Part shown: piece after piece, positions 7,392-15,953 of the stretch
Position numbering within the stretch: the first letter of the stretch is position 1
Layout: the number at the start of each line of letters is the position of its first letter
NCBI GenBank assembly: GCA_007131245.1
Contig: SLQX01000013.1
Coordinates: forward strand, 1 to 48,379
Direction: 5' to 3'
DNA length: 48,379 nucleotides
Source of the DNA: Bacteroidales bacterium
Lineage (GTDB): Bacteria; Bacteroidota; Bacteroidia; Bacteroidales; UBA7960
Notes under the pieces: model-generated
The model's database searches: none
What the model was told of the DNA's origin: nothing
Seen by the model: the letters and a program-made list of their open reading frames with translations, nothing else
Position numbers and translations under genes: made by a program

Positions 7392-9548
7392 ATGAAAACA
7401 TACAAGATAATTGCCTTATTTGTGGTTTTGGTTTTGGGTTTCAACCACACAGCCAAAGCAGATGAAGGCATGTGGTTGCCTTTTATGATCAGCGAAGTGC
7501 TGCATGAGCAGATGCAGGAAAAAGGATTAAACCTGAGCCGGGAAGAGATATTTTCCCTGAAGGAGTCGAGCCTGAAAGACGCCATCGTGAGTTTTGGAGG
7601 TGGCTGTACGGGAGAAATTATTTCTGACCAGGGGCTGTTGCTTACCAATCACCACTGTGGATATGGACGTATACAAAGCCACAGCACTACGGAAAACGAT
7701 TACCTTTCAGATGGTTTCTGGGCTATGTCAATGGATGAAGAGCTTCCCAACCCCAACCTTTTTGTTAACTTCCTGGTGGATGTGGAAGAAGTAACCGATG
7801 ACATTTATGCTGAAATAGATGAATCCATGAGCAAAGAGGAGCGCACCACGGCCATCAGCAGGGTTAGCAACAGGCTGATCGATGAGGCAACCGAAGGTAC
7901 TCATTACCATGCCAATGTCCGTTCTATGTTTGCAGGAAATGAATTTTTTCTTTTTGTATACGAACGCTTTGATGATGTAAGATTGGTGGGAGCTCCCCCT
8001 TCCTCCATCGGGAAATTTGGAGGCGATACCGATAACTGGATGTGGCCCCGTCACACGGGCGATTTTGCACTTTTCAGGGTTTATACCGCCCCTGACGGCT
8101 CACCCGCTTCCTACCACGAAGAAAACATTCCTCTGAAGCCCAGGCATCACTTACCTGTTTCGGCAAAGGGTGTACAGGATGGTGACTTCACTATGATACT
8201 GGGATTCCCGGGTTCCACCCAAAGGTATCTTACATCCCATGGCATCAATTATAAACTTGAATATGAATATCCCGTACGAATTGACATACGCCGCAAAAAG
8301 CTGGATATCATTGAAGAGGCAATGGCTCAAAGTGATGAGATTCGTATCAAATATGCCTCTAAGCAATCGGGAATTGCCAATTACTGGAAAAACTTTATTG
8401 GGGTGAGTAATGCCCTGGAGCGGCTTAACGTGGCCCAGTCCAAAAAAGAGATTGAAGCAGAATTTGAAAACTGGGTCAATGAAGACGCCAACCGGATGGA
8501 AGAATACGCCCATGTGATGGATTTGTACAGTGAAGCTTATGAGGGTTATGAAAGTTTTCAGTCTCATCATTTTATTTTCTGGGAAGCCATCCTTACGGGT
8601 CCTGATGTAATAAGGAACGCCCTGGCATACCGCACCCTGGCAAACCTGATGCAGGAAGAAGCCGAAGATGAAAAAGTTGCTGAGGAAGTGGAAAAGCTGA
8701 GAGAAACCATCGAGGGGAGATACAATAATTATGACCGGGGTGTGGATCAGGAGCTTTGGGCAGCAATGATAAAAGTCTATAACCGCGATGTTCCGGAGGC
8801 TCACAAACCTGAAATTTTTGAAGACATCAACCAAACCTACCAGTCAGATTTTTCTGCCTTTGCCCATGATGTATACAACACATCTGTTTTTGCTACGGCT
8901 GATAACCTCCAGAACTTCCTTGATAAGCCTACTTATGAAACACTGGAAGATGATTGGGTTTTCAGGGTTGCTACCACATTGATGGATACCTATTCTGCTT
9001 TGCAAAATCAAATGTCGGAGTACGATGATATGCTGGCCACAGCCGAAAGGCTATTCATAAAAGGGCTGAAAGAAATGAACCCCGACAAGTTGTATTACCC
9101 TGATGCCAACTCCACCATGCGATTTACCTACGGAACTGTGGGAGGGTATGAGCCAGCCGATGCGGTGTATTACGACTATGTTACAACCTTATCGGGAGTT
9201 ATGGAAAAGGAAGACCCTGAACATCATGAGTTTATTGTTCCCCAGGAACTGAAAGACCTCTATGATGCCAGAGATTATTCCTGGTATGGAGAAGATGACA
9301 CCATGATAGTGAATTTTATTGCCAACAATGATATTACAGGTGGTAATTCAGGAAGCCCTGTTCTGGATGGTGACGGCAACCTCATTGGCCTGGCCTTTGA
9401 CGGCAACTGGGAAGCCATGAGCATGGATATCCTTTTTGAACACCAAATGCAAAAATGCATCAATGTGGATGCAAGGTATATTTTATTCATCATTGATAAG
9501 TTTGCCGGTGCTTCACACCTGATTGACGAAATGACCATTGTAAGGTAG
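7392..9548 (+). CDS. S46 family dipeptidyl-peptidase, DPP7-like
   Basis: A periplasmic serine peptidase that removes dipeptides from peptide N-termini. A signal peptide (about residues 1-23, ending AKA) is followed by the chymotrypsin-like domain with His88 in TNHHCGYG, Asp in GGDTDNW and Ser653 in GGNSGSP; the inserted helical domain lies between. At 718 residues the length is typical. In the family, the residue 18 positions after the catalytic Ser separates DPP11 (Arg, acidic P1) from DPP7 (Gly, hydrophobic P1). Here it is Gly671 in FDGNW, so a DPP7-like preference is inferred. The gene ends in a strong two-way terminator. No clear -7 element was seen in the 48-nt gap after manC. Confidence 0.93.
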   Translation: MKTYKIIALFVVLVLGFNHTAKADEGMWLPFMISEVLHEQMQEKGLNLSREEIFSLKESSLKDAIVSFGGGCTGEIISDQGLLLTNHHCGYGRIQSHSTTENDYLSDGFWAMSMDEELPNPNLFVNFLVDVEEVTDDIYAEIDESMSKEERTTAISRVSNRLIDEATEGTHYHANVRSMFAGNEFFLFVYERFDDVRLVGAPPSSIGKFGGDTDNWMWPRHTGDFALFRVYTAPDGSPASYHEENIPLKPRHHLPVSAKGVQDGDFTMILGFPGSTQRYLTSHGINYKLEYEYPVRIDIRRKKLDIIEEAMAQSDEIRIKYASKQSGIANYWKNFIGVSNALERLNVAQSKKEIEAEFENWVNEDANRMEEYAHVMDLYSEAYEGYESFQSHHFIFWEAILTGPDVIRNALAYRTLANLMQEEAEDEKVAEEVEKLRETIEGRYNNYDRGVDQELWAAMIKVYNRDVPEAHKPEIFEDINQTYQSDFSAFAHDVYNTSVFATADNLQNFLDKPTYETLEDDWVFRVATTLMDTYSALQNQMSEYDDMLATAERLFIKGLKEMNPDKLYYPDANSTMRFTYGTVGGYEPADAVYYDYVTTLSGVMEKEDPEHHEFIVPQELKDLYDARDYSWYGEDDTMIVNFIANNDITGGNSGSPVLDGDGNLIGLAFDGNWEAMSMDILFEHQMQKCINVDARYILFIIDKFAGASHLIDEMTIVR

Positions 9549-9570
9549 CTTTCTTTACCGGTTACCTGGA

Positions 9571-9608
9571 AAAAAGCTGCCCTGGTGTATTTACCAGGGC
9601 AGCTTTTT
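9571..9608. terminator. Bidirectional terminator between the S46 and prolyl oligopeptidase genes
   Basis: A 16-bp perfect stem AAAAAGCTGCCCTGGT / ACCAGGGCAGCTTTTT with a 6-nt loop. The A/T ends give a T-tract in both directions between two convergent genes. Confidence 0.95.
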
Positions 9609-9658
9609 ATATTAGAAATGGGTTTGTTCGGGAAAACGCATTCTTTTTAGTCCTCTTT

Positions 9659-11785
9659 CTAAAACTCCGGTTCCAATCCGGTATTGTAAAACATAAAGGA
9701 CCAAATGTCGGTATGCTCCTCAATAATTTTTGACATGGGCTTTCCAGCTCCATGCCCTGCATCAACTCCTACTCTTATAAGCACCGGGTTCTCACCTTCA
9801 TGCTTTCGTTGTAATTCAGCAATAAACTTAAAGCTGTGAGCAGGTACTACTCTGTCATCGTGATCGGCAGTGGTTACAAGTGTGGCGGGGTAGTGCACAC
9901 CTTCTTCAATATTATGCAGGGGTGAGTAGGAGTAAAGATTCCTAAAGTGCTCCTCATCTTCGCTGGTACCATAGTCATCGGCCCATGCCCATCCTATGGT
10001 AAACAAATGATACCGCAGCATATCAAGCACACCCACAGCTGGCAAAGCCACCTGGAACAGGTCGGGGCGTTGTGTCATGGCTGCCCCCACAAGCAAACCA
10101 CCATTGGATGCACCTGAAATAGCTAACTTTTCGGGGCTGGTATATCCCATTTCAATCAAGTTTTCAGCGGCAGCGATAAAGTCGTCAAATACGTTTTGCC
10201 GGTTAAGTTGTTTGCCTGCTTCATGCCATTCCGTGCCATATTCTCCACCACCACGCAAATTAGCCATCACATAAACACCTCCATTTTCAAGCAAGGGAAG
10301 ACGGGAGACGCTGAAACCAGGGGTCAAACTAGCATTAAATCCCCCATATCCATATAAAAAAGTGGGGTTTTGTCCATCCATCTCCAGTCCCTTTTTGTGC
10401 ACAATAAACATGGGTACTTGTGTGCCATCTTTACTTGAATAAAAAACCTGGCGTGTTTCATAATCCAAGGGCTCGAAATCAATATCCGGAGAAAAATACT
10501 CCTCCCAGGTGTTTTCCTGTACATCAAACTTAAAAATAGTGGTGGGTAAGGTAAAGGATGAAAAGGCGAAAAAGGCTGTATGGTCTTCTTTGTTACCCCT
10601 AAAACCTCTCAGGGAACCTAATTCGGGTAACTCAATTTCTGCCTCAACGTCACCGTCCATAGAGTGAATAAAGGCTGCACTATGAGCGTCCTGCAAATAC
10701 CTGGAGATTATTTTACCCCCTGCAAGGCTCACCCCCTGTAAAACATGCTCGCTTTCTGGTATGACCTCTTGCCAGTTGGAGGGAGCAGGGTTTAGAGGGT
10801 CGATGAGAACTACCCTGTAAAAAGGTGCTGAATGATTGGTTCTCACCAAAACCTTACCGTCAATATGATCAATCACACTATTGGAATAGTCAAACCCTTC
10901 AATAATTTTTATGAAGCCACGCTGGGGGTTTTGGTTGTCTTTTACAAATACCGCATTACCGCTGGTACTTTGGCTTTCGGTAAGTATCAAAAAACGTTCA
11001 TCGTCCGTAGTACCAGCGCCATAATTGCGACGGGGTTCATCGGGATTATAATAGATCAGTTCATCCTCATCCTGGGAGGTTCCCAGCTTGTGATAAAATA
11101 TCTTGTGGTATTCATTGGTACCGGAAAGCTCTTCACCGGGTTCGGGTTCATCATACCGGCTATAGTAAAAACCATCCCCTTCCCAGGCAATACCACTAAA
11201 TTTTACCCATTTAATATGATCATCCAACTCACGTCCGGTTTCAATCTCTTTTACAAAAATTTCGTTCCAGTCAGACCCACCATAAGAAAGGCTGTAAGCA
11301 ATATACCGGGCGTTGCTGCAAACACTTGTTCTGCCCAGAGATACGGTTCCATCCTCCGACAACTGGTTTGGATCAATCAGAACACGAGGCTCTCCCTCAA
11401 GGCCTTCTTTCACATAAAGTACGCTTTGATTTTGGGTTCCATCATTTTTAAAATAAAAGTAATAGTCTCCTTCACGCCATGGAGCTTGATAACGCTCATA
11501 AGTCCAGAGATCGGTCAGGCGCTCATTAAGTTTATCCCGGAAAGGAATATTCTCAAGATAATTAAACGTTACTTCATTTTGGGCTTCAACCCATGCTTTC
11601 GTTTCGTCGGATGTGTCATCTTCAAGCCAGCGAAAAGGGTCAGCAACTTCAACGCCAAAATACTCATCTACCACTTCACCCATTTTTGTCTCAGGATATT
11701 CCAGGGAGGAGTCCTGCTTACACTGCCACATAAAAAAAGGCAGTGTGATAATCATAAACAAAATAGTATTCTTTCTAATCCTCAT
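9659..11785 (-). CDS. Prolyl oligopeptidase family serine peptidase (S9A), lipoprotein
   Basis: A peptidase that cleaves short peptides after proline. The N-terminal beta-propeller domain begins near DPFRWLEDD, the classical POP start, and the C-terminal alpha/beta hydrolase domain carries Ser in GASNGGLL, Asp in TADHDDRV and His in DAGHGAG. At 708 residues it matches the family. The N-terminus is a basic region, a hydrophobic helix and a Cys at about residue 22 (FFMWQCKQ), so it is probably a lipoprotein. It is a single-gene unit, convergent with the S46 gene, and could work with it on proline-containing peptides. A long antisense ORF in the track (10832-11818) is its shadow. Confidence 0.93.
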   Translation of the reverse strand: MRIRKNTILFMIITLPFFMWQCKQDSSLEYPETKMGEVVDEYFGVEVADPFRWLEDDTSDETKAWVEAQNEVTFNYLENIPFRDKLNERLTDLWTYERYQAPWREGDYYFYFKNDGTQNQSVLYVKEGLEGEPRVLIDPNQLSEDGTVSLGRTSVCSNARYIAYSLSYGGSDWNEIFVKEIETGRELDDHIKWVKFSGIAWEGDGFYYSRYDEPEPGEELSGTNEYHKIFYHKLGTSQDEDELIYYNPDEPRRNYGAGTTDDERFLILTESQSTSGNAVFVKDNQNPQRGFIKIIEGFDYSNSVIDHIDGKVLVRTNHSAPFYRVVLIDPLNPAPSNWQEVIPESEHVLQGVSLAGGKIISRYLQDAHSAAFIHSMDGDVEAEIELPELGSLRGFRGNKEDHTAFFAFSSFTLPTTIFKFDVQENTWEEYFSPDIDFEPLDYETRQVFYSSKDGTQVPMFIVHKKGLEMDGQNPTFLYGYGGFNASLTPGFSVSRLPLLENGGVYVMANLRGGGEYGTEWHEAGKQLNRQNVFDDFIAAAENLIEMGYTSPEKLAISGASNGGLLVGAAMTQRPDLFQVALPAVGVLDMLRYHLFTIGWAWADDYGTSEDEEHFRNLYSYSPLHNIEEGVHYPATLVTTADHDDRVVPAHSFKFIAELQRKHEGENPVLIRVGVDAGHGAGKPMSKIIEEHTDIWSFMFYNTGLEPEF

Positions 11786-11876
11786 TGTTCTTGGTTTTTA
11801 ATGAATAATAGGTATTAATTTATTTACGGGATTATATAAACAGAAAAAGTAAAAATATAATTATTTTCAGAATCCT

Positions 11877-11884
11877 TATCTTTG
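11877..11884 (+). promoter_or_regulatory. -7 promoter element for the YD-repeat-like gene
   Basis: TATCTTTG is an exact TAnnTTTG match about 110 nt before the ATG at 11994. No good -33 TTG was seen at the usual spacing, so the call rests on the -7 element and on position. Confidence 0.5.
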
Positions 11885-11993
11885 TTATTCGTAAAAAAAA
11901 GCTAATTCTATCTGATATACAACACCTAATAAAGGCAGCAGAAAAGCTTTGCAACCTAAACAAGACTGTTCCATCTAAAAAACAACATGTACT

Positions 11994-12899
11994 ATGTCAA
12001 AACCTCGAATAAAAGAAAGTTTGGTTTTTAAAAAGGATATTGTGTTAAAATCCACAGCAGAAAAGCAATTGGAGGAGCATGAATATCTTTTTTCCAAAAC
12101 CACATTCAATGAAGAGGGCAAAAAACTTTCAGAAAAGCAGTTCGACTCACAAGGCAACCTCATCCAGGAGTATGTTTATGAATACGACCCCAATGGGTTT
12201 TTAACCCTTGAACTTATGCGGGAAGGCGACGATTTCGTGGTGGAGAAAAAAACCTTTCTTCCCGATGAAAAGGGGAGAATACAGAAAGAGTACAGGCATT
12301 ACATGGATGAAAGCTATGATACCGTTAATTATCATTACAACCACGAAGGCTTGTTAATCAAAAAGGAAGTTTATGACCCTGACAATGAACTGGAAAACAT
12401 TGAAGAATATGAATATGAAGGGAAAAACCTGATCCGTTTTGTTTTAAAGGACGCCGATGAAGATATCCTGTCAGAAAAGAGGATGAAATACGACAGCAGT
12501 GGCAATATCCTGGAACTAACCGAGTACGATGAATCAGAGGATACTACCATCAAAAAAGTTTATGGTTATTATCCAGGTGGATCGAAGAAAGAGGTCCTCA
12601 CCTACAATGAAGCCGGCAAACTGGTTGAACATGTTTACCTGAAAGAAGATAATAAAGGTAAGGTTGTGCAGCTGATAGAGGAAACGGCTCACAAGAAAAA
12701 CACCACCAATTTTTCATATGACGACAAGGGTAATATTACAAATCAGGAGGAGTTTGACAAAAAGGGGGAAACTGTCAGCAGGGTAAACAGGAAATATAAC
12801 GAGCACAACATCCTTGAAAGCTCAGAGGTTTTCATTGATGGTGGAGGCAGGGGGGTTTCACGCAATTACACCATGCGGCAGGAGTATATTTTTTACTAA
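11994..12899 (+). CDS. YD-repeat-like (RHS-like) cytoplasmic protein of unknown function
   Basis: I do not recognise a named family. The 301-residue product is rich in Tyr, Glu, Lys and Asp and is built of about nine repeats of the form Y-x-Y-(D/N)-x-x-G-x-(L/I) (for example YEYDPNGFL, YHYNHEGLL, MKYDSSGNI, FSYDDKGNI). These resemble the YD repeats of RHS shells and the beta-hairpin repeats of MORN/YwqK proteins. There is no signal peptide or membrane helix, so it should be cytoplasmic, unlike most YD-repeat proteins. It stands alone between a TATCTTTG -7 element and a strong terminator. There is no toxin domain or immunity partner, so a role as an RHS toxin is unsupported. Confidence 0.7.
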   Translation: MSKPRIKESLVFKKDIVLKSTAEKQLEEHEYLFSKTTFNEEGKKLSEKQFDSQGNLIQEYVYEYDPNGFLTLELMREGDDFVVEKKTFLPDEKGRIQKEYRHYMDESYDTVNYHYNHEGLLIKKEVYDPDNELENIEEYEYEGKNLIRFVLKDADEDILSEKRMKYDSSGNILELTEYDESEDTTIKKVYGYYPGGSKKEVLTYNEAGKLVEHVYLKEDNKGKVVQLIEETAHKKNTTNFSYDDKGNITNQEEFDKKGETVSRVNRKYNEHNILESSEVFIDGGGRGVSRNYTMRQEYIFY

Positions 12900-13003
12900 C
12901 TTTTAAAAGTGGTACAACGACATTCCACCAACCCATAAAGCCAAATACAATATTTTAGTTTAAGTAACCCCCAAAGTACATCAACAGGAGTTTATGCTAT
13001 CCA

Positions 13004-13038
13004 AAAAAAGCCCTGCAACACAATTGCAGGGCTTTTTT
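13004..13038. terminator. Bidirectional terminator between the YD-repeat gene and the exb operon
   Basis: A 15-bp perfect stem AAAAAAGCCCTGCAA / TTGCAGGGCTTTTTT with a 5-nt loop, between convergent genes. It ends the exbB-X-exbD-exbD operon on the minus strand. Confidence 0.95.
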
Positions 13039-13067
13039 CTTACATGAATCTATCTCATGGGCGGGAT

Positions 13068-13547
13068 TTACATGCCGGCTACTTCACCTCTAACGGTAGA
13101 GTAGCTAATGTTCAGGGCATTCACCAACCGGAGTTCTTGTTTCACATCCGACACAATACCCATTCTTGTTTCATGGTCAATTTTCAAAGATGTAACCATA
13201 ATGGGTCTTTCAGCTTCGGGTCTTGCCTGTCTTTCAGCCTCAATAAAAGAAGCAATTTCAGAAAGGCTGGCAAAAGTATCGTTGAGCTGAATTCGAGGTT
13301 CTGTACCAAAGACATGCTCCTGGAGAGGGGGTCCTATGTAAATAAAGCTTACCAGGGACTTTCTTTCCAGTTTTTGAATTTCAGTAGCTGAAGGGAGTTG
13401 ATTTCTCACAAAAAGTGTAGTCTCACGCATGGTAGTAGTTACCATGAAGAAAAACAGCAGCATAAAAATAATATCGGGCAAAGAAGCCGTATTAATTTTC
13501 TGTGATTTTTGTCCTGAGTCTTTTTTAAATCTTCCTTTTATCATCAT
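13068..13547 (-). CDS. exbD: ExbD/TolR family proton-motor protein (second copy)
   Basis: A single-pass inner-membrane protein that, with ExbB, turns proton flow into force on TonB. The helix LPDIIFMLLFFFMVTTTM near the N-terminus holds the conserved protonatable Asp, and a periplasmic domain follows (about residues 50-159). The gene overlaps the preceding exbD stop by 4 nt (ATGA). Two tandem ExbD paralogues are usual in Bacteroidota; this one is shorter than its partner and has a basic pre-membrane segment KGRFKKDSGQKSQK. It is the last gene of the operon, before the terminator. Confidence 0.9.
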   Translation of the reverse strand: MMIKGRFKKDSGQKSQKINTASLPDIIFMLLFFFMVTTTMRETTLFVRNQLPSATEIQKLERKSLVSFIYIGPPLQEHVFGTEPRIQLNDTFASLSEIASFIEAERQARPEAERPIMVTSLKIDHETRMGIVSDVKQELRLVNALNISYSTVRGEVAGM

Positions 13548-14122
13548 CTACCTCCTTCTATATCTTTTGGTTCAGCTTCAGAAATAGCCATGGGAACAGC
13601 CTCCCGGACAGCCCTAACGAGGTCCTCATCGGTAAGCTGGTCAAATCGCACTCCGAATTTATCGCGTGATACCTCGTCACGGATATCATTAATAGCAGCG
13701 GCAAGTTCATTTTGAACGGAAATATACATTTCGTAAGAGGTGCCCCTGTCATTTTGCAGGGAAATCACCCCCCGGGAAACATCTACTTCTCCGAGGTTAT
13801 CAATTTCACGTCTTTCGATGACGGGTAAATTGGGGTCGTTAAATGGATTCTGAAGCCATTCTTTGGTTTGTGATCTTAATTCACGTATATCACCCAGTTC
13901 ACCTTCCACAAGGAGTCTGTCGTTGCGGTCCACCAGGACCACAAACACATTTCGCTCTCTTACAGGGGGTGGCTCGGGAGCATTGGGATCAATGGGCGGG
14001 GGCAATAACCTTCTTATACCTGTGTCAACATCCATTGTAGTAGTTACAAGGAAGAAAATCAGGAGCAGAAAGGCAATGTCTGCCATAGAGCCAGCATTGA
14101 TTTCAGGGGTCATTCTAGCCAT
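13544..14122 (-). CDS. exbD: ExbD/TolR family proton-motor protein (first copy)
   Basis: This is a paralogue of the following gene: the membrane helix MADIAFLLLIFFLVTTTM carries the conserved Asp near residue 15. A Pro-rich linker (LLPPPIDPNAPEPPPV) leads into a larger periplasmic domain, total 192 residues. Start ATG 14122 gives MARMTPEINAGSM, the normal ExbD N-terminus. It lies 23 nt after the 106-residue membrane protein gene and overlaps the next exbD by 4 nt, so it is one transcript. The two ExbD proteins may form a heterodimer inside the ExbB pentamer; this is inferred from the pairing. Confidence 0.92.
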   Translation of the reverse strand: MARMTPEINAGSMADIAFLLLIFFLVTTTMDVDTGIRRLLPPPIDPNAPEPPPVRERNVFVVLVDRNDRLLVEGELGDIRELRSQTKEWLQNPFNDPNLPVIERREIDNLGEVDVSRGVISLQNDRGTSYEMYISVQNELAAAINDIRDEVSRDKFGVRFDQLTDEDLVRAVREAVPMAISEAEPKDIEGGR

Positions 14123-14145
14123 AGAGTGTTCTCCTAATTTTTAGA

Positions 14146-14466
14146 TTATCTTACTAATTTTGACACTTCGGTGTAAATAGCTGCCACAATTCCTAATCCA
14201 ATAAGAATCATGGTAGCATTGATACCACCTCCAATCCACTGTGATGCATTGGGGCTCACGGCAAAGCCTTCGTAAACTTCATTGGTTGCCATGGAATAGC
14301 CTATCAACAGGACTATTATTAACACAGCGAATCCAATCAAAGCCCCTTTGGCTTTCTTAAACTGCATAATTAAGTGGTAAATGGAAAACAATACGGCAGA
14401 TAATGCTGCAAGCCCTAAAAGGACATACGTAACAATAATGCCGGTATCTATAATTGCTTCATTCAT
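14146..14466 (-). CDS. Small three-helix membrane protein of the exb operon
   Basis: A 106-residue protein with three predicted membrane helices (about residues 8-30, 43-60 and 82-100) and no signal peptide. It lies between exbB (18 nt upstream) and the first exbD (23 nt downstream) on the same strand. Proteins of this size in the same place occur in other Bacteroidota exb clusters, from general knowledge of those genomes. Its position suggests an accessory subunit of the ExbBD motor, but no motif gives a function. Confidence 0.8.
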   Translation of the reverse strand: MNEAIIDTGIIVTYVLLGLAALSAVLFSIYHLIMQFKKAKGALIGFAVLIIVLLIGYSMATNEVYEGFAVSPNASQWIGGGINATMILIGLGIVAAIYTEVSKLVR

Positions 14467-14484
14467 AAGGCAAAGGGGTTTTTT

Positions 14485-15321
14485 TTACTTGTTATATTTA
14501 ATTAAAATATCCATGAAAGAAATGGTAGCATCTTCCATAGTATTGACGATGGAGTCGATTTTTGCAACTACATAATTGTAGAATACCTGCAATATTACCG
14601 CCACAATCAAACCAAACACGGTGGTCAAAAGTGCAACCTTAATACCGTCGGCAACAATAGTGGGTGAAATATCAGCAGCTTGTGCAATGGCATCGAAGGC
14701 GCCAATCATACCAATTACTGTACCCATAAACCCAAGCATAGGTGCAATGGCAATAAAGAGCGAGATCCATGTGAGGTTCATCTCTAATCTGCCCATCAAT
14801 ACGCTACCATAAGAAACAACGGATTTTTCAACCACTTCCATTCCTTCGTTGTAACGATCGAGCGCCTGGTAGTAGATACTGGCAACAGGGCCACGGGTAT
14901 TTTTGCAAATCTCTTTTGCTGCATCAACGCCGCCGCTTGCAAGAGCATCTTCTACTTTGTTCAACAATTTTTTGGTGTTGGTTGTGGCAAGATTCAGGTA
15001 AATAATCCTTTCAATGCTCAGGCCTAACCCGATAATTAAACATAGAAGAATTACACTCATAAAGCCAGCACCACCTTCAATAAATTGTTCTTTTAAGATG
15101 TAGTGGAAAGTCTGCTCCTCTTCTTCTTCGTCGACTTCAGCGTCCATCAATGCTGCCTCGGCAGGATCAATTTCTTCTTCTGGCTCAGCATCCATAGGCT
15201 CAGCTACTTCGGTTTCAGGCTCCTGGCCTTCTTCTTGTGCTTGAACTTTGGCATTGAGCCCGAAAGTAAGCATTACTGCTATGGTCAAAAAGACAAATAA
15301 TTTTTTCATAGTAGATTCCAT
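14485..15321 (-). CDS. exbB: MotA/TolQ/ExbB proton channel protein with acidic periplasmic extension
   Basis: This is the channel subunit of the TonB-energising motor in the inner membrane. The N-terminus has a signal peptide ending KVQAQ, then a very acidic stretch (about residues 30-70, rich in Glu and Asp), then the three-helix ExbB core with the conserved second and third helices (WISLFIAIAPMLGFMGTVIGMI and the later LLTTVFGLIVAVILQ). At 278 residues it is longer than E. coli ExbB because of the extension. Starts at 15321 or at MKKLF (15309) are both possible. It is first of four co-oriented genes; the TonB protein at 21062 may be one of its partners. Confidence 0.92.
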   Translation of the reverse strand: MESTMKKLFVFLTIAVMLTFGLNAKVQAQEEGQEPETEVAEPMDAEPEEEIDPAEAALMDAEVDEEEEEQTFHYILKEQFIEGGAGFMSVILLCLIIGLGLSIERIIYLNLATTNTKKLLNKVEDALASGGVDAAKEICKNTRGPVASIYYQALDRYNEGMEVVEKSVVSYGSVLMGRLEMNLTWISLFIAIAPMLGFMGTVIGMIGAFDAIAQAADISPTIVADGIKVALLTTVFGLIVAVILQVFYNYVVAKIDSIVNTMEDATISFMDILIKYNK

Positions 15322-15389
15322 TGGTTTTGTTTTGACTGTAAATTTAATTAAAGCAAAAATTTAAATTGATGTTATGTTTGAAAATCTTG

Positions 15390-15477
15390 CGGAGAGAGAG
15401 GGATTCGAACCCTCGATACCCTTGTGAGGTATACACACTTTCCAGGCGTGCGCCTTCGACCACTCGGCCACCTCTCC
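15390..15477 (-). tRNA. tRNA-Ser(GGA)
   Basis: On the minus strand the acceptor GGAGAGG pairs with TCTCTCC (one G-T pair), followed by discriminator G. There is a D arm, an anticodon arm with loop CTGGAAA giving anticodon GGA (reads UCC/UCU), a long variable arm (TACCTCACAAGGGTA) and a T arm GAGGG-TTCGAAT-CCCTC. The long variable arm is diagnostic of Ser/Leu/Tyr, and the anticodon decides Ser. CCA is not encoded. It lies about 70 nt upstream of exbB on the same strand. Confidence 0.97.
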
Positions 15478-15953
15478 GTTAATTCTCTTGTATTTGCCTG
15501 ATTTTTTCAGGCTGCTAAAATACAAAAAAATTGAAACATAACTACCAAACCATAAATTTTTAGCCCTCCCGGACTTTTTTTATTTTAAGACATTTTATCG
15601 ACATTCGGGCTCACTTCCTTCATAGGTTTATTTGGCTCATGCACTTTTGCTTAAGCCGATATTAACAATCCGGGTTTAAAAATTTTTCTATATTAACGCA
15701 TTTTACGCTTTTTGTTGTATACCTTTATTATACAATTAGCCCCGGGTTTACAAATTTTTAATGCTTTGTTATACAGAAGCTTAAGCAATTTTTTATGGAT
15801 AACAAGTATTCTACAGTTTTCCGGTTATCATTCATAATCATCGGTTACTTATAAATGATGGTGTTTTATTTCAAGAGTAATATGTTATTGACCTAATCAT
15901 TGATTTTTTAATACTATCGATATAAATACTACTATCTTTAAAACAGTGTTGCC
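15478..15953. other. Intergenic region between tRNA-Ser and the PhoH-like gene
   Basis: 476 nt of AT-rich sequence. It holds a small hairpin GCCTG-ATTTTTT-CAGGC (15496-15512) just upstream of the tRNA, and a near-consensus -7 element TATCTTTA (15933-15940) in front of the PhoH-like gene. No ORF, repeat or terminator of note was found. Confidence 0.55.
15933..15940 (+). promoter_or_regulatory. Probable -7 element for the PhoH-like gene
   Basis: TATCTTTA matches TAnnTTTG at all but the last base and lies 14 nt before the ATG. That leaves a leader of only about 7 nt, so either the transcript is nearly leaderless or the true promoter is farther up. Confidence 0.35.

Noticed and set aside
10832-11818. 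328-codon plus-strand ORF in the track
   Set aside because: It is antisense to the prolyl oligopeptidase gene, whose motifs are complete; the antisense translation is low-complexity and aromatic.
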